A stretch of 64,000 nt of DNA from Microcoleus sp036704825. Lineage in GTDB: Bacteria > Cyanobacteriota > Cyanobacteriia > Cyanobacteriales > Microcoleaceae. The stretch is taken from NCBI GenBank assembly GCA_036704825.1, contig JAUBSN010000039.1, positions 1 to 64,000 of the forward strand, in the 5' to 3' direction. The translations under genes and the position numbers were made by a program. This document shows positions 18,901-26,135 of the stretch, piece after piece (the stretch's first letter is position 1; every line of letters begins with the position of its first letter). A model generated the notes under the pieces. It was not told the origin of the DNA. It did no database searches and worked only from the letters and a program-made list of their open reading frames with translations.

Positions 18901-19537
18901 GGGCGGCGCTGATGTCGGAACCGACTAACATTGTGCCGGTGGCTTCCATTGTGACTGATACCATTAACGGAATTCGCGCACTTTTTTTCTTAAATACTTC
19001 TTCAATGGCATTTAATGCTGCTTTAATTTGCAGGACATCTTGACAAGTTTCGACAATAAATAAGTCAACGCCTCCGTCATAAAGTCCTTCTGCTTGTTCG
19101 GTAAAAGCGGCGGTGAGTGTGTCGAAATCGATGTGTCCTAATGTGGGCAATTTGGTGCCCGGCCCGATCGATCCTGCGACAAATCTAGGTTTTTCTGGCG
19201 TGTCAAATTCGGCGGCGATACTCTTGGCGAGTTCGGCTGCTGTTTTGTTGAGATAATATGCTTTATCTGCTAAATCGTATTCGGCGAGTACGATGGAAGC
19301 GCCGCCAAAGGTGTCTGTTTCGATGACATCGGCCCCTGCTTCGAGGAATCCCCGGTGCACGTTGGCGACGGCTTCCGGTTTGGTGTGGACGAGATATTCG
19401 TTGCAGCCTTCGTATTCTTTGCCGCCAAAGTCTTCTGCGGTGAGGTTTTGGACTTGCAGGTTGGTTCCCATTGCGCCGTCGAAGACGATGACGGGGCGCG
19501 AGGGGTGGTGGAGTCGATCGAGGAATCTGCTATTCAT
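15986..19537 (-). CDS. metH: Cobalamin-dependent methionine synthase
   Basis: A 1183-aa MetH, which transfers methyl from 5-methyltetrahydrofolate to homocysteine via methylcobalamin. All four modules are present: the homocysteine/zinc domain (about 1-320; FDGAMGTNLQ, LNCATGP, GGCCGTRYDH supplying the zinc cysteines); the folate domain (about 340-610; GERLNASGSKKC, HVLDVNVDYVGRD); the B12 domain (about 640-880; GDVHDIGKNLVDIIL with His737 as lower cobalt ligand); and the AdoMet reactivation domain (about 960-1183; YRGSRYSFGYPACPNM). A charged linker with many Ala/Lys lies near 885-920. Length is typical. No cobalamin riboswitch was recognised upstream. Transcribed alone, divergently from the hypothetical gene at 19630. 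Confidence 0.97.
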   Translation of the reverse strand: MNSRFLDRLHHPSRPVIVFDGAMGTNLQVQNLTAEDFGGKEYEGCNEYLVHTKPEAVANVHRGFLEAGADVIETDTFGGASIVLAEYDLADKAYYLNKTAAELAKSIAAEFDTPEKPRFVAGSIGPGTKLPTLGHIDFDTLTAAFTEQAEGLYDGGVDLFIVETCQDVLQIKAALNAIEEVFKKKSARIPLMVSVTMEATGTMLVGSDISAALAILQPYPIDILGLNCATGPDRMAEHVKYLAEHSPFVVSCVPNAGLPENIGGHAHYKLTPIELKMALMRFVEDLGVQVIGGCCGTRYDHIRELSEIGKTLKPKIREFTWEPSAASIYTAQPYEQENSFLIVGERLNASGSKKCRDLLNAEDWDGLVAMAREQVREGAHVLDVNVDYVGRDGVRDMKELVSRVVTNATLPLMLDSTEWEKMEAGLKVAGGKCLLNSTNYEDGEPRFYQVLELAKKYGAGIVIGTIDEDGMARTADKKFAIAQRAYNAAVAYGIPAEEIFFDTLALPISTGIEEDRKNGKATIESIRRIRQELPGCHVILGVSNISFGLNPAARQVLNSMFLHEAMQAGMDSAIVSANKILPLAKIDPKHQEICRKLIYDEREFDGEICVYDPLGDLTTVFAGKTTKRDRTEDASLPVEERLKQHIIDGERIGIDIQLAKALETYPPLDIINTFLLDGMKVVGELFGSGQMQLPFVLQSAETMKAAVAYLEPYMEKSESGDNAKGTFIIATVKGDVHDIGKNLVDIILSNNGYRVINLGIKQPVDNIIEAYEKHKADCIAMSGLLVKSTAFMKENLEVFNQKGITVPVILGGAALTPKFVHEDCQNTYKGKVVYGKDAFSDLHFMDKLMPAKSAGKWDDLQGFLDEIGQENAAVKAAKAAPETSVEETKKADTPVVIDTKRSEAVAADIDRPNPPFWGTKLLQGEDIPFEEIFWHLDLQALVAGQWQFRKPKDQSREEYDAFLAEKVYPILEEWKHKIIAEKLLQPQAIYGYFPCQAEGNSLHLYDPEIMKGGQDVSTPAATFTFPRQKSARRLCIADFFAPKESGKIDVFPMQVATVGEIATEYAQQLFANNQYTDYLYFHGLAVQTAEAIAEWTHARIRRELGFGSEEPDNIRDMLAQRYRGSRYSFGYPACPNMADQYKQLELLKCDRINLYMDESEQLYPEQSTTAIITYHPASKYFSA

Positions 19538-19629
19538 AAGCGGTCAAAAAAAACGCCGGTGCTATATATTTACAATTTTATCTATTGTGCAATATTGTCA
19601 ACAATTATGTGACTGTTGGGGAACGACTA

Positions 19630-20184
19630 ATGACTGAAGGATTTAATGCTGCTGACAATAGTTTGCTTGTACCTGTAATTTTACCGATCGCCCTAGATAA
19701 TTGTCAAAACTCTGTTGTGGGCGAGGCTGCGGGGGGAAAACGGGCGAGTTGCGAGGGATTTTTTCGCTTCACTGTTAACGAATTTTGTGCAAATGCGATC
19801 GAAATAATTAAACGAGTGATGTTAAAGGGCGATCGGATTCTCTTGCAGCAAGCCGGGGAAGATGTAGCGGCAATAATTTTGGAAGCAGAGTTTCACAAGC
19901 TAGATTATCTGATGGCAGAACTCAAACCCTCACAATTCTTGCCTGAAGAAGAGGCATATTATGAAGATGAAAGAGGAATCCACTGCATTTACCCAGACGA
20001 ACTTGTAGAGGACTTTGATAACATTTTAGCAGATGTCAATGAATTTGACGAATTATTTGGTTTGCTACCAACTGCAGAGATGGGAGAGAATCTTGATATT
20101 TTTATGCCGGTAGCTATTCTCATGTCTGCAGATCGATTTTGGGTGCCGGATTATGTTATAGCTGAACGACAGGCGATCGGGTGA
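19630..20184 (+). CDS. Hypothetical cytosolic acidic protein
   Basis: A 184-aa protein I do not recognise. It starts at ATG 19630 (MTEGFNAADNSLLVPV), although an in-frame ATG exists 15 codons earlier. The central part (about residues 55-110) reads FTVNEFCANAIEIIKRVML, then a segment ending DVAAIILEAEFHKLDYLM; the C-terminal half is strongly acidic (YPDELVEDFDNILADVNEFDEL). There is no signal peptide or membrane segment. It is divergent from metH with about 90 bp between start codons and is followed by a dispersed repeat. No function can be assigned. Confidence 0.6.
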   Translation: MTEGFNAADNSLLVPVILPIALDNCQNSVVGEAAGGKRASCEGFFRFTVNEFCANAIEIIKRVMLKGDRILLQQAGEDVAAIILEAEFHKLDYLMAELKPSQFLPEEEAYYEDERGIHCIYPDELVEDFDNILADVNEFDELFGLLPTAEMGENLDIFMPVAILMSADRFWVPDYVIAERQAIG

Positions 20185-20204
20185 ATAAGTATAGTCCTGG
20201 ACGC

Positions 20205-20270
20205 AGAAACCGGTTTTTTTCCGAAAATATTGCATCCCAGCCTTAAAAACTGGTAAAAAACCCGGTTTCT
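20205..20270. repeat. AGAAACCGG...CCGGTTTCT dispersed palindromic repeat, copy 1
   Basis: 66-bp element with inverted ends AGAAACCGG and CCCGGTTTCT and a conserved core (GAAAATATTG, CAGCCTT, CTGGTAAAAAA). One of nine copies in the window. Confidence 0.8.
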
Positions 20271-20329
20271 TTCGTCGTAGTGCGTAAGATAATTTCCGTT
20301 TGATTCGTCCTAGTATTATATAAATTTTT

Positions 20330-20390
20330 GTAGGGGCGGGTTCGCCGAAATATTTAATAAGTATCGACAAATTATATAAACCCGCCCTGC
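20330..20390. repeat. GTAGGGGCGGGTT dispersed repeat, third copy
   Basis: Begins GTAGGGGCGGGTTCGCC and ends ATAAACCCGCCC, matching the two copies at 13027-13188. Confidence 0.7.
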
Positions 20391-20463
20391 CCATACCAGG
20401 ACAATGCAACCGGATTTGATATAAGGAGCGCGAATTAAATAACTTACAATTTTAATTGTTATT

Positions 20464-20516
20464 GTGGGATGGGCGTCCCGCCCGTCCTTTTTAGACTGGC
20501 GGGAAGCCCATCCCAC
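20464..20516. repeat. GTGGGATGGGCGTCCCGCC palindromic repeat
   Basis: Arms GTGGGATGGGCGTCCCGCC and GGCGGGAAGCCCATCCCAC form a long GC-rich hairpin. A second family member follows galK at 58172-58224. Flanks also match: CTTTCTTTGTGGAAGTTATT here and CTTTCCTTGTGTCAATTATT there. Confidence 0.75.
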
Positions 20517-20571
20517 TTTCTTTGTGGAAGTTATTTAATTCTGATTCGTAAGTCATGATATTCCTGGACGC

Positions 20572-20637
20572 AGAAACCGGATTTTTTAGAAAAATATTGT
20601 ATCCCAGCCTTAAAAACTGGTAAAAAACCCGGTTTCT
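20572..20637. repeat. AGAAACCGG dispersed palindromic repeat, copy 2
   Basis: Very close to copy 1, including the upstream CCTGGACGC flank. It ends just before the stop codon of the GNAT gene. Confidence 0.8.
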
Positions 20638-20644
20638 TTGGTAT

Positions 20645-21694
20645 TTATGCGTAAGTCCTAATCTGGATTTGCGGCTGTTTAAAAATGGGAAATCCATCAG
20701 GAGTTTTCAAGATTTTCCCCTGTCGATCCAGTTCGACATCACAGAATACATAATTATCACTCGCATCTCGCATTAAAGCAGGTTGTCCGTCAACAATTTG
20801 GTAAGCAGGACGATAAAATTGCACCATGCCTTGATTTTCCACAATTTGTCCGTGTTCGTCCCGCAAAATTGGACAACTCACTAATTTGTCTTCCGCATCA
20901 ATAGCCCAAGAATTAGTTGCGGGATCTAGCAACAATTCCGGGTAAATATTTTGACCGCTAGATGACTTCAGCAATTCACCTTGTTCATCAACTAATGGCA
21001 TGAAGAAAACAGGTTCTCCTTGAGAATTGCGAAGTAGTTCGTTAGTTTGGGGATGGCGCAGCGGAATTGCTCTCGGTGCAAGCAATTCTACATCGTCCAA
21101 TTCGGGATGGGGCGGGTGCAAACTCGGTAATTCAGCATCAGTTGCAATGTCGTAATGGCGGGTATATTGCACGGCGGCTTTGGTAAATCCAGCCCGCTGC
21201 AACATGGCTTGAATGCCCGGTTGGTCGGCTGCAATTAGCAAGTCTATATCGCTGACTTTCATGGTTTTAGCATGGGCGATCGCTGCTTTTGCTAGCATTT
21301 GAATTGCTTCGGGTTTCCGATGTTCTGGGTGGACGTACATCCCCAAAACGGAACCGACGCGGCGGGATTGAAACGGATTTTCAATGTTGTGTTGTTGAAT
21401 CAAGTATTCGGGGAGACTGGCGGGCGGGGCTTCGTCGTAATAGTAGATAAATAGACAGCCGATAATGCTGTCGCTGTGTTCTAATAACCAGCAGAAAGAA
21501 AGTGGTTTTTCGAGTTGGTTGGTGACGTATTTTTCAAAGTCAAAGTTAGGTTTGACAAGCATTGACGGGTCGATGGATTCGCGTTCTGCGGCGAATGCTT
21601 GCCAGAGGGGGGCGATCGCCCTTGCGTCTTCTGCGGTGGCTAGACGGTGGCTGTAAGGGGCGATGGGGGCGATCGGCATAGCTGCGGCTGTCAT
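20645..21694 (-). CDS. GNAT-family N-acetyltransferase with C-terminal extension
   Basis: A 349-aa protein with a GNAT acetyl-CoA-dependent acyltransferase domain in the first 190 residues: HRLATAEDARAIAPLWQAFA, the beta4-motif A region GSVLGMYVHPEHRKPEAIQMLAKAAI with the acetyl-CoA loop, and IQAMLQRAGFTKAAVQYTRHYD. The C-terminal 150 residues contain repeated 'value' strands such as LLRNSQGEPVFFMPLVDEQG, SCPILRDEHGQIVENQGMV and DVELDRQGKILKTPDGFPIF, which look like short beta-hairpin repeats of the form D-x-x-G-x-x-L/V. The substrate is unknown. It is flanked on both sides by dispersed palindromic repeats and appears monocistronic. Confidence 0.8.
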   Translation of the reverse strand: MTAAAMPIAPIAPYSHRLATAEDARAIAPLWQAFAAERESIDPSMLVKPNFDFEKYVTNQLEKPLSFCWLLEHSDSIIGCLFIYYYDEAPPASLPEYLIQQHNIENPFQSRRVGSVLGMYVHPEHRKPEAIQMLAKAAIAHAKTMKVSDIDLLIAADQPGIQAMLQRAGFTKAAVQYTRHYDIATDAELPSLHPPHPELDDVELLAPRAIPLRHPQTNELLRNSQGEPVFFMPLVDEQGELLKSSSGQNIYPELLLDPATNSWAIDAEDKLVSCPILRDEHGQIVENQGMVQFYRPAYQIVDGQPALMRDASDNYVFCDVELDRQGKILKTPDGFPIFKQPQIQIRTYA

Positions 21695-21821
21695 AGTTTT
21701 TGGGGATGAATTTGCCTCGAAGGTGAAACCCTTCTATTGTTTATTGGGATTCAGCGGGGTATTTTTACGCAAAAGCCGAGTTTTTGTAATAAAAGTTAAT
21801 ATATGGGAATTATGGGGGTCC

Positions 21822-21973
21822 AGAAACCGGGTTTTTTACGAAAATACTGAATCACAGCCTTGAATCTGCTGAAAAACCCGGTTTCTTTAGTTGGCGCGTG
21901 GAGGGGTGGCCAGAAACCGGGTTCTTACGAAAATACTTGGTTACAGCTTTTAATCTGGTGAAAAACCCGGTTT
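21822..21973. repeat. AGAAACCGG dispersed repeats, copies 3 and 4 in tandem
   Basis: Copy 3 spans 21822-21886 and copy 4 spans 21912-21973. Both begin AGAAACCGGGTT and end with AAAAACCCGGTTT, with a CAGC(C/T)TT core. They occupy most of the 309-bp gap between the GNAT gene and the aspartyl-protease gene. Confidence 0.8.
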
Positions 21974-22003
21974 ATTTAATTACTGAAATAATTATAAATA
22001 TCA

Positions 22004-22447
22004 CTACAAAATCGTCAAATAAGTTTCTGTTGGACTGATGGGTAACGGTTTTAAAAATTGATTTTTCAAATCAATTTCTAACCCCAAAGCTTCTAAAGGT
22101 ATCACTCCCAAAAGAGCATCTCCACCTCCCGGTAACTCCAAGCACTCGAAGGTTCCTTCGCGATCGAACATCGATATGGTAGCATCTCGGAAAATTCGGG
22201 CTTTGCCGATGCCCATTGCGGTGGCTACGTCTACTTCTTTCAGGAGTTTCAGTCCCAGTTGGGCGATCGTGTCTTGCGGCAAACACAAGGTAGTTGCACC
22301 CGTGTCTACCAATACATTTTTGAGAGTGATTGAGCGAATTTGGTCTTCTGATTTTACTCCGGCCTCTGCTAGAATTTGGTCGGCTCGATTAATGATTGTC
22401 AGAGTGGCGAAAACTTTTCCCATTGCTTTGTTGGTTTGAGTTTGCAT
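22004..22447 (-). CDS. Retropepsin-like aspartyl protease family protein
   Basis: A 147-aa protein with the single-domain aspartic protease fold. The catalytic motif VLVDTGATTLCLP is at about residues 46-58 and the second hydrophobic glycine block is GDALLGVIPLEALGLEID near 108-125. A monomer this small must dimerise to build the active site, as retropepsins do. AGGAG lies 7 nt before the ATG at 22447. Cyanobacteria carry many such small proteins and their substrates are generally unknown. No signal peptide, so cytosolic. Confidence 0.85.
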   Translation of the reverse strand: MQTQTNKAMGKVFATLTIINRADQILAEAGVKSEDQIRSITLKNVLVDTGATTLCLPQDTIAQLGLKLLKEVDVATAMGIGKARIFRDATISMFDREGTFECLELPGGGDALLGVIPLEALGLEIDLKNQFLKPLPISPTETYLTIL

Positions 22448-22648
22448 AGCTTTCTCCTACTGGATAGTGGGACTGATTACGTCCTTTAATTATAACTTGT
22501 TTTGATGGGCGATCGGACTTTGGTTAGGTTGTAGAACGAGAGTGCTGTGATGGCGATCGATCTTGTCAAGGAACAATGTTCTCAAACAATAACGAATCGC
22601 GCTACAAAATAGTACAATAGAATTATCGAGCGAGTTAAAGCACAATAA

Positions 22649-22867
22649 ATGTCAAGTACAACCAATAAAGAACCAACCCTGGCAGATGTCATCGAAAAGT
22701 TAGACAAGCTATCGACTGAAGTTGACAAGCTATCTAGGGATTCCGAAAAGTTCAACGATCGCTTTTCTAATTACCAGCAAGCTACTCAATGGGTGGTGCA
22801 ACTTGCTTTTACTTTAATTGCTAGTGCTACTATTACAGTCATTATCACTTCAGTGCTGCGGAAATAA
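22649..22867 (+). CDS. Small coiled-coil protein with one membrane segment
   Basis: A 72-aa hypothetical protein. Residues 10-40 form a heptad coiled coil (VIEKLDKLSTEVDKLSRDSE), and residues 48-70 form one hydrophobic helix (VVQLAFTLIASATITVIITS) ending LRK. This layout is common among small cyanobacterial proteins of unknown role, often beside toxin or protease genes. No good ribosome-binding site is visible, so confidence is moderate. Confidence 0.55.
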   Translation: MSSTTNKEPTLADVIEKLDKLSTEVDKLSRDSEKFNDRFSNYQQATQWVVQLAFTLIASATITVIITSVLRK

Positions 22868-22891
22868 TCGAGAATGGGGCGATCGCGTGAA

Positions 22892-22959
22892 TTAAAAAAC
22901 CGGGTTTGGGCCTAAATATTACGGTAGGATGCAAAAGTTATCGATCTAACCCGGTTTCT
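22892..22959. repeat. AAACCGGGTTT dispersed repeat, copy 5
   Basis: Second subfamily of the AGAAACCGG repeat, with core CCTAAATATT and GATGCAAAAGTTATCG, flanked by GCGATCGC octamers. Confidence 0.75.
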
Positions 22960-23008
22960 GGGAGAGGCGTGCGATCGCTCTTCTAATTCTAGGGGTTATA
23001 TTTCTGGC

Positions 23009-23388
23009 TTATATAATAATTGGCAGAATCCTGATTCGGGAACGCGAGGGATCGATCGTTATTAAAGCACCGCGCTCTAATTCTGATTCAAACTGACGCA
23101 GAACTGGAATTACAATATTTTCTAAAGTAGCGCGTAAAATATCTTGAGTTCTTACCTGAATTACACTTGGAGCATTAGCCTGGGTAGTAGCTAGAAGTAT
23201 GCCCAAATCTAGGTCGTGAGTGAAAACAATGTAGCCGTTGGTAACAGCCCAAGCCATAATAATTTGGTCTATAATTTGGTCTATGGCGGTTGGATATCTA
23301 CATTTGACCAGCGAACAGAGTCAATTGAGTATTTAGCAAAAACCAAAACCCAGTCGGGTGATAGGTTCATTTCTATTAATATTTTCAG
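23009..23388 (-). pseudogene. DUF5615 PIN-like toxin, frameshifted
   Basis: Toxin-type protein of the DUF5615 (PIN-like Mut7-C related) family split into two frames. The N-terminal part (23388 to about 23285) reads KILIEMNLSPDWVLVFAKY then SIDSVRWSNVDIQPP and runs into TAG. The C-terminal part (23257 to 23009, 82 aa) reads MAWAVTNGYIVFTHDLDLG, then ILLATTQANAPSVIQVRTQD. Between them lies a 12-bp tandem duplication (AATTTGGTCTAT at 23261-23272 and 23273-23284), which itself keeps frame, and a one-base shift next to it. Family members pair with the DUF433 antitoxin found directly upstream. A start inside the second frame is unlikely to be active because the N-terminal acidic residues would be missing. 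Confidence 0.75.
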
Positions 23389-23405
23389 GCCAGCAACAAG
23401 GGAAC

Positions 23406-23615
23406 TTATTGTTCTTCCAATCGCCAAGCTGCATAAGCTAGGGCTTCATAAATGTCTGCTTCTTCTAAATAAGGGTAAGCTTTAAGAATGTCGGCGGGGG
23501 TGTGACCGGATGCCATGAGACCGACGATCGCGCCTACTGTCACTCTCATGCCTCGAATACAAGGTTTGCCACCCATAACTTGGGGATTAAGGGTAATTCT
23601 GGTTAATTGTTTCAT
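23406..23615 (-). CDS. DUF433 family antitoxin
   Basis: A 69-aa DUF433 protein, a winged-helix-like putative antitoxin: RITLNPQVMGGKPCIRGMRV, then VTVGAIVGLMASGHTPADIL and YPYLEEADIYEALAYAAWR. Full family length. It is the upstream partner of the DUF5615 gene about 20 bp away on the same strand, the usual order of this toxin-antitoxin pair. As the toxin frame is broken, the antitoxin may now be free-standing. Confidence 0.9.
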   Translation of the reverse strand: MKQLTRITLNPQVMGGKPCIRGMRVTVGAIVGLMASGHTPADILKAYPYLEEADIYEALAYAAWRLEEQ

Positions 23616-23666
23616 AGTAAAATTTGGGGTTTATTGCATTATATCAGAGCGCGATCGCATAGATTA

Positions 23667-23731
23667 AGAAACCGGGTTTCTGCCTAAATATTGCGGTGAA
23701 ATGCAAAAGTTATTGCAGAAACCCGGTTTCT
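23667..23731. repeat. AAACCGGGTTTCT dispersed repeat, copy 6
   Basis: Same subfamily as copies 5, 7 and 8 (CCTAAATATT and GCAAAAGTTAT core). It sits in the 372-bp gap 23616-23987, whose remainder holds several GCGATCGC/GGCGATCG octamers and no recognisable gene. Confidence 0.8.
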
Positions 23732-23987
23732 GCCAGAGGTGTGCGATCGCACAGGTTTCTGTTTGTTGAGATTTTTGCTAAGGGCGATCGTGTAGGGTGC
23801 TGGGGGCGATCGCGACTCGCTGGTAAAAGGGAGTGGCAGTTTTTGATTTGTTGCAGGATGTTTTGATAAGAGATAATTACCTCTGAGTTTTTGATGAGGT
23901 TTGGGGTGGGGTTGGGGAAGCGCGATCGCTCTTTGGGTAGGTTGGAGAAAGAGATGGGTTTGTGAGGAGCGATCGCGCGGTTTTTTA

Positions 23988-24683
23988 TCAACTGCCAATG
24001 GATTCTAGAGTTTTTTGTTGCCGTTTGCGTTTCATCCGCATTTTGGCAATAAAAGCACTAAACGCCAATCCACCCAATACAGTAGAAGGTTCCAGTACAG
24101 ATTGGGGTTCTGGAGCAGCCTTGGAGATCGTGCTTATCCTCAATCCATAGTCTCCGTCTGGATCTGTATTATCGCCAGGATAGGGATCGGAAGTGCCAAC
24201 AAACAAATAAGGTGCAGAAGTTGGAACTTTGATTGTTAAGTCATTGAGCCAGAAATCTTCAGGAATATCTGTGGCAAGCAAACCCTTCGGAGTAGGATCG
24301 GTCAAAAAGCCTTCTCCAGCATTAACAGCACCAGAGACTCGATTTTGTAAATAAGAAGGTAGGAGAATACTACTGGTGCTGAACACCCCCGTCATTACAT
24401 TTATAGCCAAATCCCAACTTGGATAAGGTTGCTCGGTGTAACCAGCCCCAACGGATACATCCCCCAGCCGCTCAAGCCTGATTAAATCACCACTACTAAT
24501 GCCAAGACTCTTTAAGTCAATAGCCATACTATCTGCGGCTTGTGGATCTTGATGAGTGCGAAGAAAAGTTGCCTTGGAATTGATGCCGAATGTGAATGAT
24601 GCTGCCTGTGCTGTAGCAACAGTTTCTAGAGTAAGAACTGCTGCTCCTACGATACTCATTGATAATTTCTTAATCCCAGGCAT
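23988..24683 (-). CDS. PEP-CTERM sorting-domain protein
   Basis: Exported protein of 231 aa. ATG 24683 is chosen because GGAGGAATT lies just upstream and the signal peptide follows at once (KLSMSIVGAAVLTLETVATA, cut near AQA-A). The C-terminus carries a PEP-CTERM-like anchor: EPSTVLGG, a hydrophobic segment (LAFSAFIAK), then a basic MRMKRKRQQK tail, recognised by exosortase-type transpeptidases. The central domain (about 30-190; SGDLIRLERLGDVSVGAGY, a DPYPGDNTDPDGDYG loop) is not recognised. The product is probably displayed on or released from the cell surface. No exosortase lies in the window. Confidence 0.8.
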   Translation of the reverse strand: MPGIKKLSMSIVGAAVLTLETVATAQAASFTFGINSKATFLRTHQDPQAADSMAIDLKSLGISSGDLIRLERLGDVSVGAGYTEQPYPSWDLAINVMTGVFSTSSILLPSYLQNRVSGAVNAGEGFLTDPTPKGLLATDIPEDFWLNDLTIKVPTSAPYLFVGTSDPYPGDNTDPDGDYGLRISTISKAAPEPQSVLEPSTVLGGLAFSAFIAKMRMKRKRQQKTLESIGS

Positions 24684-24946
24684 AGTATTAATTCCTCCAA
24701 AAATGTGAATGTTAACAGTAGAGATACCCTGATTCGCGATCGCACAAGCGTAGAAATAGAAGGTTGGCGAGAGGGCGATCGCACATCTTTTGCAAGGCGG
24801 CGATCGCTCTTTTATCTGAACTTGGGTAATTGGCAAATAAATCATCGGGTTATACCTCTTTTATGGGTGATAAGTTGCAGGAATTAGGTGCGATCGCACA
24901 GGTTTCTGTTTGTTGGATTTTTTGGTAATGGCGATCGCGTAGATTA

Positions 24947-25100
24947 AGAAACCGGGTTTCTTCCTAAATATTTTGTGGGATGCAAAAGTTATCGTAAAAA
25001 CCCGGTTTCTGGGATAGGTGCGATCGCGTGGTATCAAGAAACCGGGCTTCTTCACAAACATCTCAGTGAATGCAAAAGTTATCGCAGAAACCCGGTTTCT
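24947..25100. repeat. AAACCGGGTTTCT dispersed repeats, copies 7 and 8
   Basis: Copy 7 at 24947-25010 and copy 8 at 25037-25100, each AAGAAACCGGG...AAACCCGGTTTCT with the GATGCAAAAGTTATCG-type core. They lie back to back upstream of the PEP-CTERM gene and downstream of the RHS tip gene. Confidence 0.8.
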
Positions 25101-25112
25101 GAAAAATCAACT

Positions 25113-25982
25113 TTATGGATTAAATAATCGAAAAGGTAAACCTGGTAAAGATAAAAGAGTAAATAAAAATTTCATCAAAGGTGCAGTAGATTCTTTAGCT
25201 AATTCCCAATGAGCTTGAGAAACATCGGCATCCCACACTTGCCAAAATAATTTACCTAAACCTGTCAGCGCAAAATCATGGTTAATACAGGCTTGATCTT
25301 GTGCGTTTTTAGGTATAGGTATCAGACATTTCTTACCATCACTGAATTGAGTAGCATCTCTACTATCCCCAATGCCGCACCAAGGGGCAAATCCACTGGC
25401 GAGACTGGCGAAAGGATTAATAATGGCACTTGCTACGTTTACCACCCAATCTGGATAAAGCCCTAATGGATCTTTATAGTTGATTGTATTGTTATTGACG
25501 TACTGGTATAAGTTGCCGTTTTGGGCGGCGAAACCCATCGGATCTTTCGCCGTCAACTTCCCCGCTACAGCATCATAATCCCTAAACCCAAACCGCACTA
25601 ACTCCGTCTCCACATCTATCAACCCCCCGGCAAAACTAATATGCAGTTCAAACTCTGGGTAACAATCAGCCATAACTTGACCAAAGCTGTCGTATTCCAG
25701 AACTTTGACGAGTTCACCATTGGCATCGCAGACGACTCGCGGCGTGCCGAGTTGGTCGGTGGTGATGTAATACCAGTTGTTATCGCGTTCTAGGGCAAAG
25801 AGTAAGCCAAAATCATCATAGTGATAGCGGCTTAAACTGCCTGATGGAGAACCCACGGCGGTGAGTTGAAAGGGATGGTTGGGGTTGCCGTAGAGGTATT
25901 GGGTTGTGCCTTTTTCATCGGTACGGGCAACCCGACGGTTCATGCTGTCGTAGGTGTAGGTGATTATTGTTGTGCTGTTCAT
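25113..25982 (-). CDS. Orphan RHS core with phospholipase A2-like C-terminal tip
   Basis: A 289-aa module that repeats the last part of the RHS protein upstream. Residues 8-155 are the RHS repeat-associated core (YTYDSMNRRVARTDEKGTTQ, TTDQLGTPRVVCD, FRDYDAVAGKLTAKDPMGF, ending in the DPLGL boundary). The unique tip follows. It has WCGIGDS (Cys202), then PKNAQDQACINHDFALTG with His235-Asp236, resembling the CCxxHD active site and glycine/cysteine calcium loop of phospholipase A2. A membrane-lipid-cleaving toxin is the natural reading, by inference. It lacks the RHS shell, so it looks like a displaced tip cassette that could recombine onto the full gene. No separate immunity gene is obvious beside it. 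Confidence 0.75.
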   Translation of the reverse strand: MNSTTIITYTYDSMNRRVARTDEKGTTQYLYGNPNHPFQLTAVGSPSGSLSRYHYDDFGLLFALERDNNWYYITTDQLGTPRVVCDANGELVKVLEYDSFGQVMADCYPEFELHISFAGGLIDVETELVRFGFRDYDAVAGKLTAKDPMGFAAQNGNLYQYVNNNTINYKDPLGLYPDWVVNVASAIINPFASLASGFAPWCGIGDSRDATQFSDGKKCLIPIPKNAQDQACINHDFALTGLGKLFWQVWDADVSQAHWELAKESTAPLMKFLFTLLSLPGLPFRLFNP

Positions 25983-26135
25983 TATTAAAATTCAACAAAG
26001 TTGCAGAAGTAAAATCATCCATTTTGTATTTAGCGGTTTCGGATGTTGTGCGATACAGATGAATCACCGCATTGCAAAATCTTCAGGATTTTGATCTGCT
26101 ACTCATAGCTCTCAAAACCGCTATACAATAATTTC

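Noticed and set aside
19538..19629. Cobalamin riboswitch upstream of metH
   Set aside because: The 90-bp divergent gap is too short and I see no B12-box-like conserved text.
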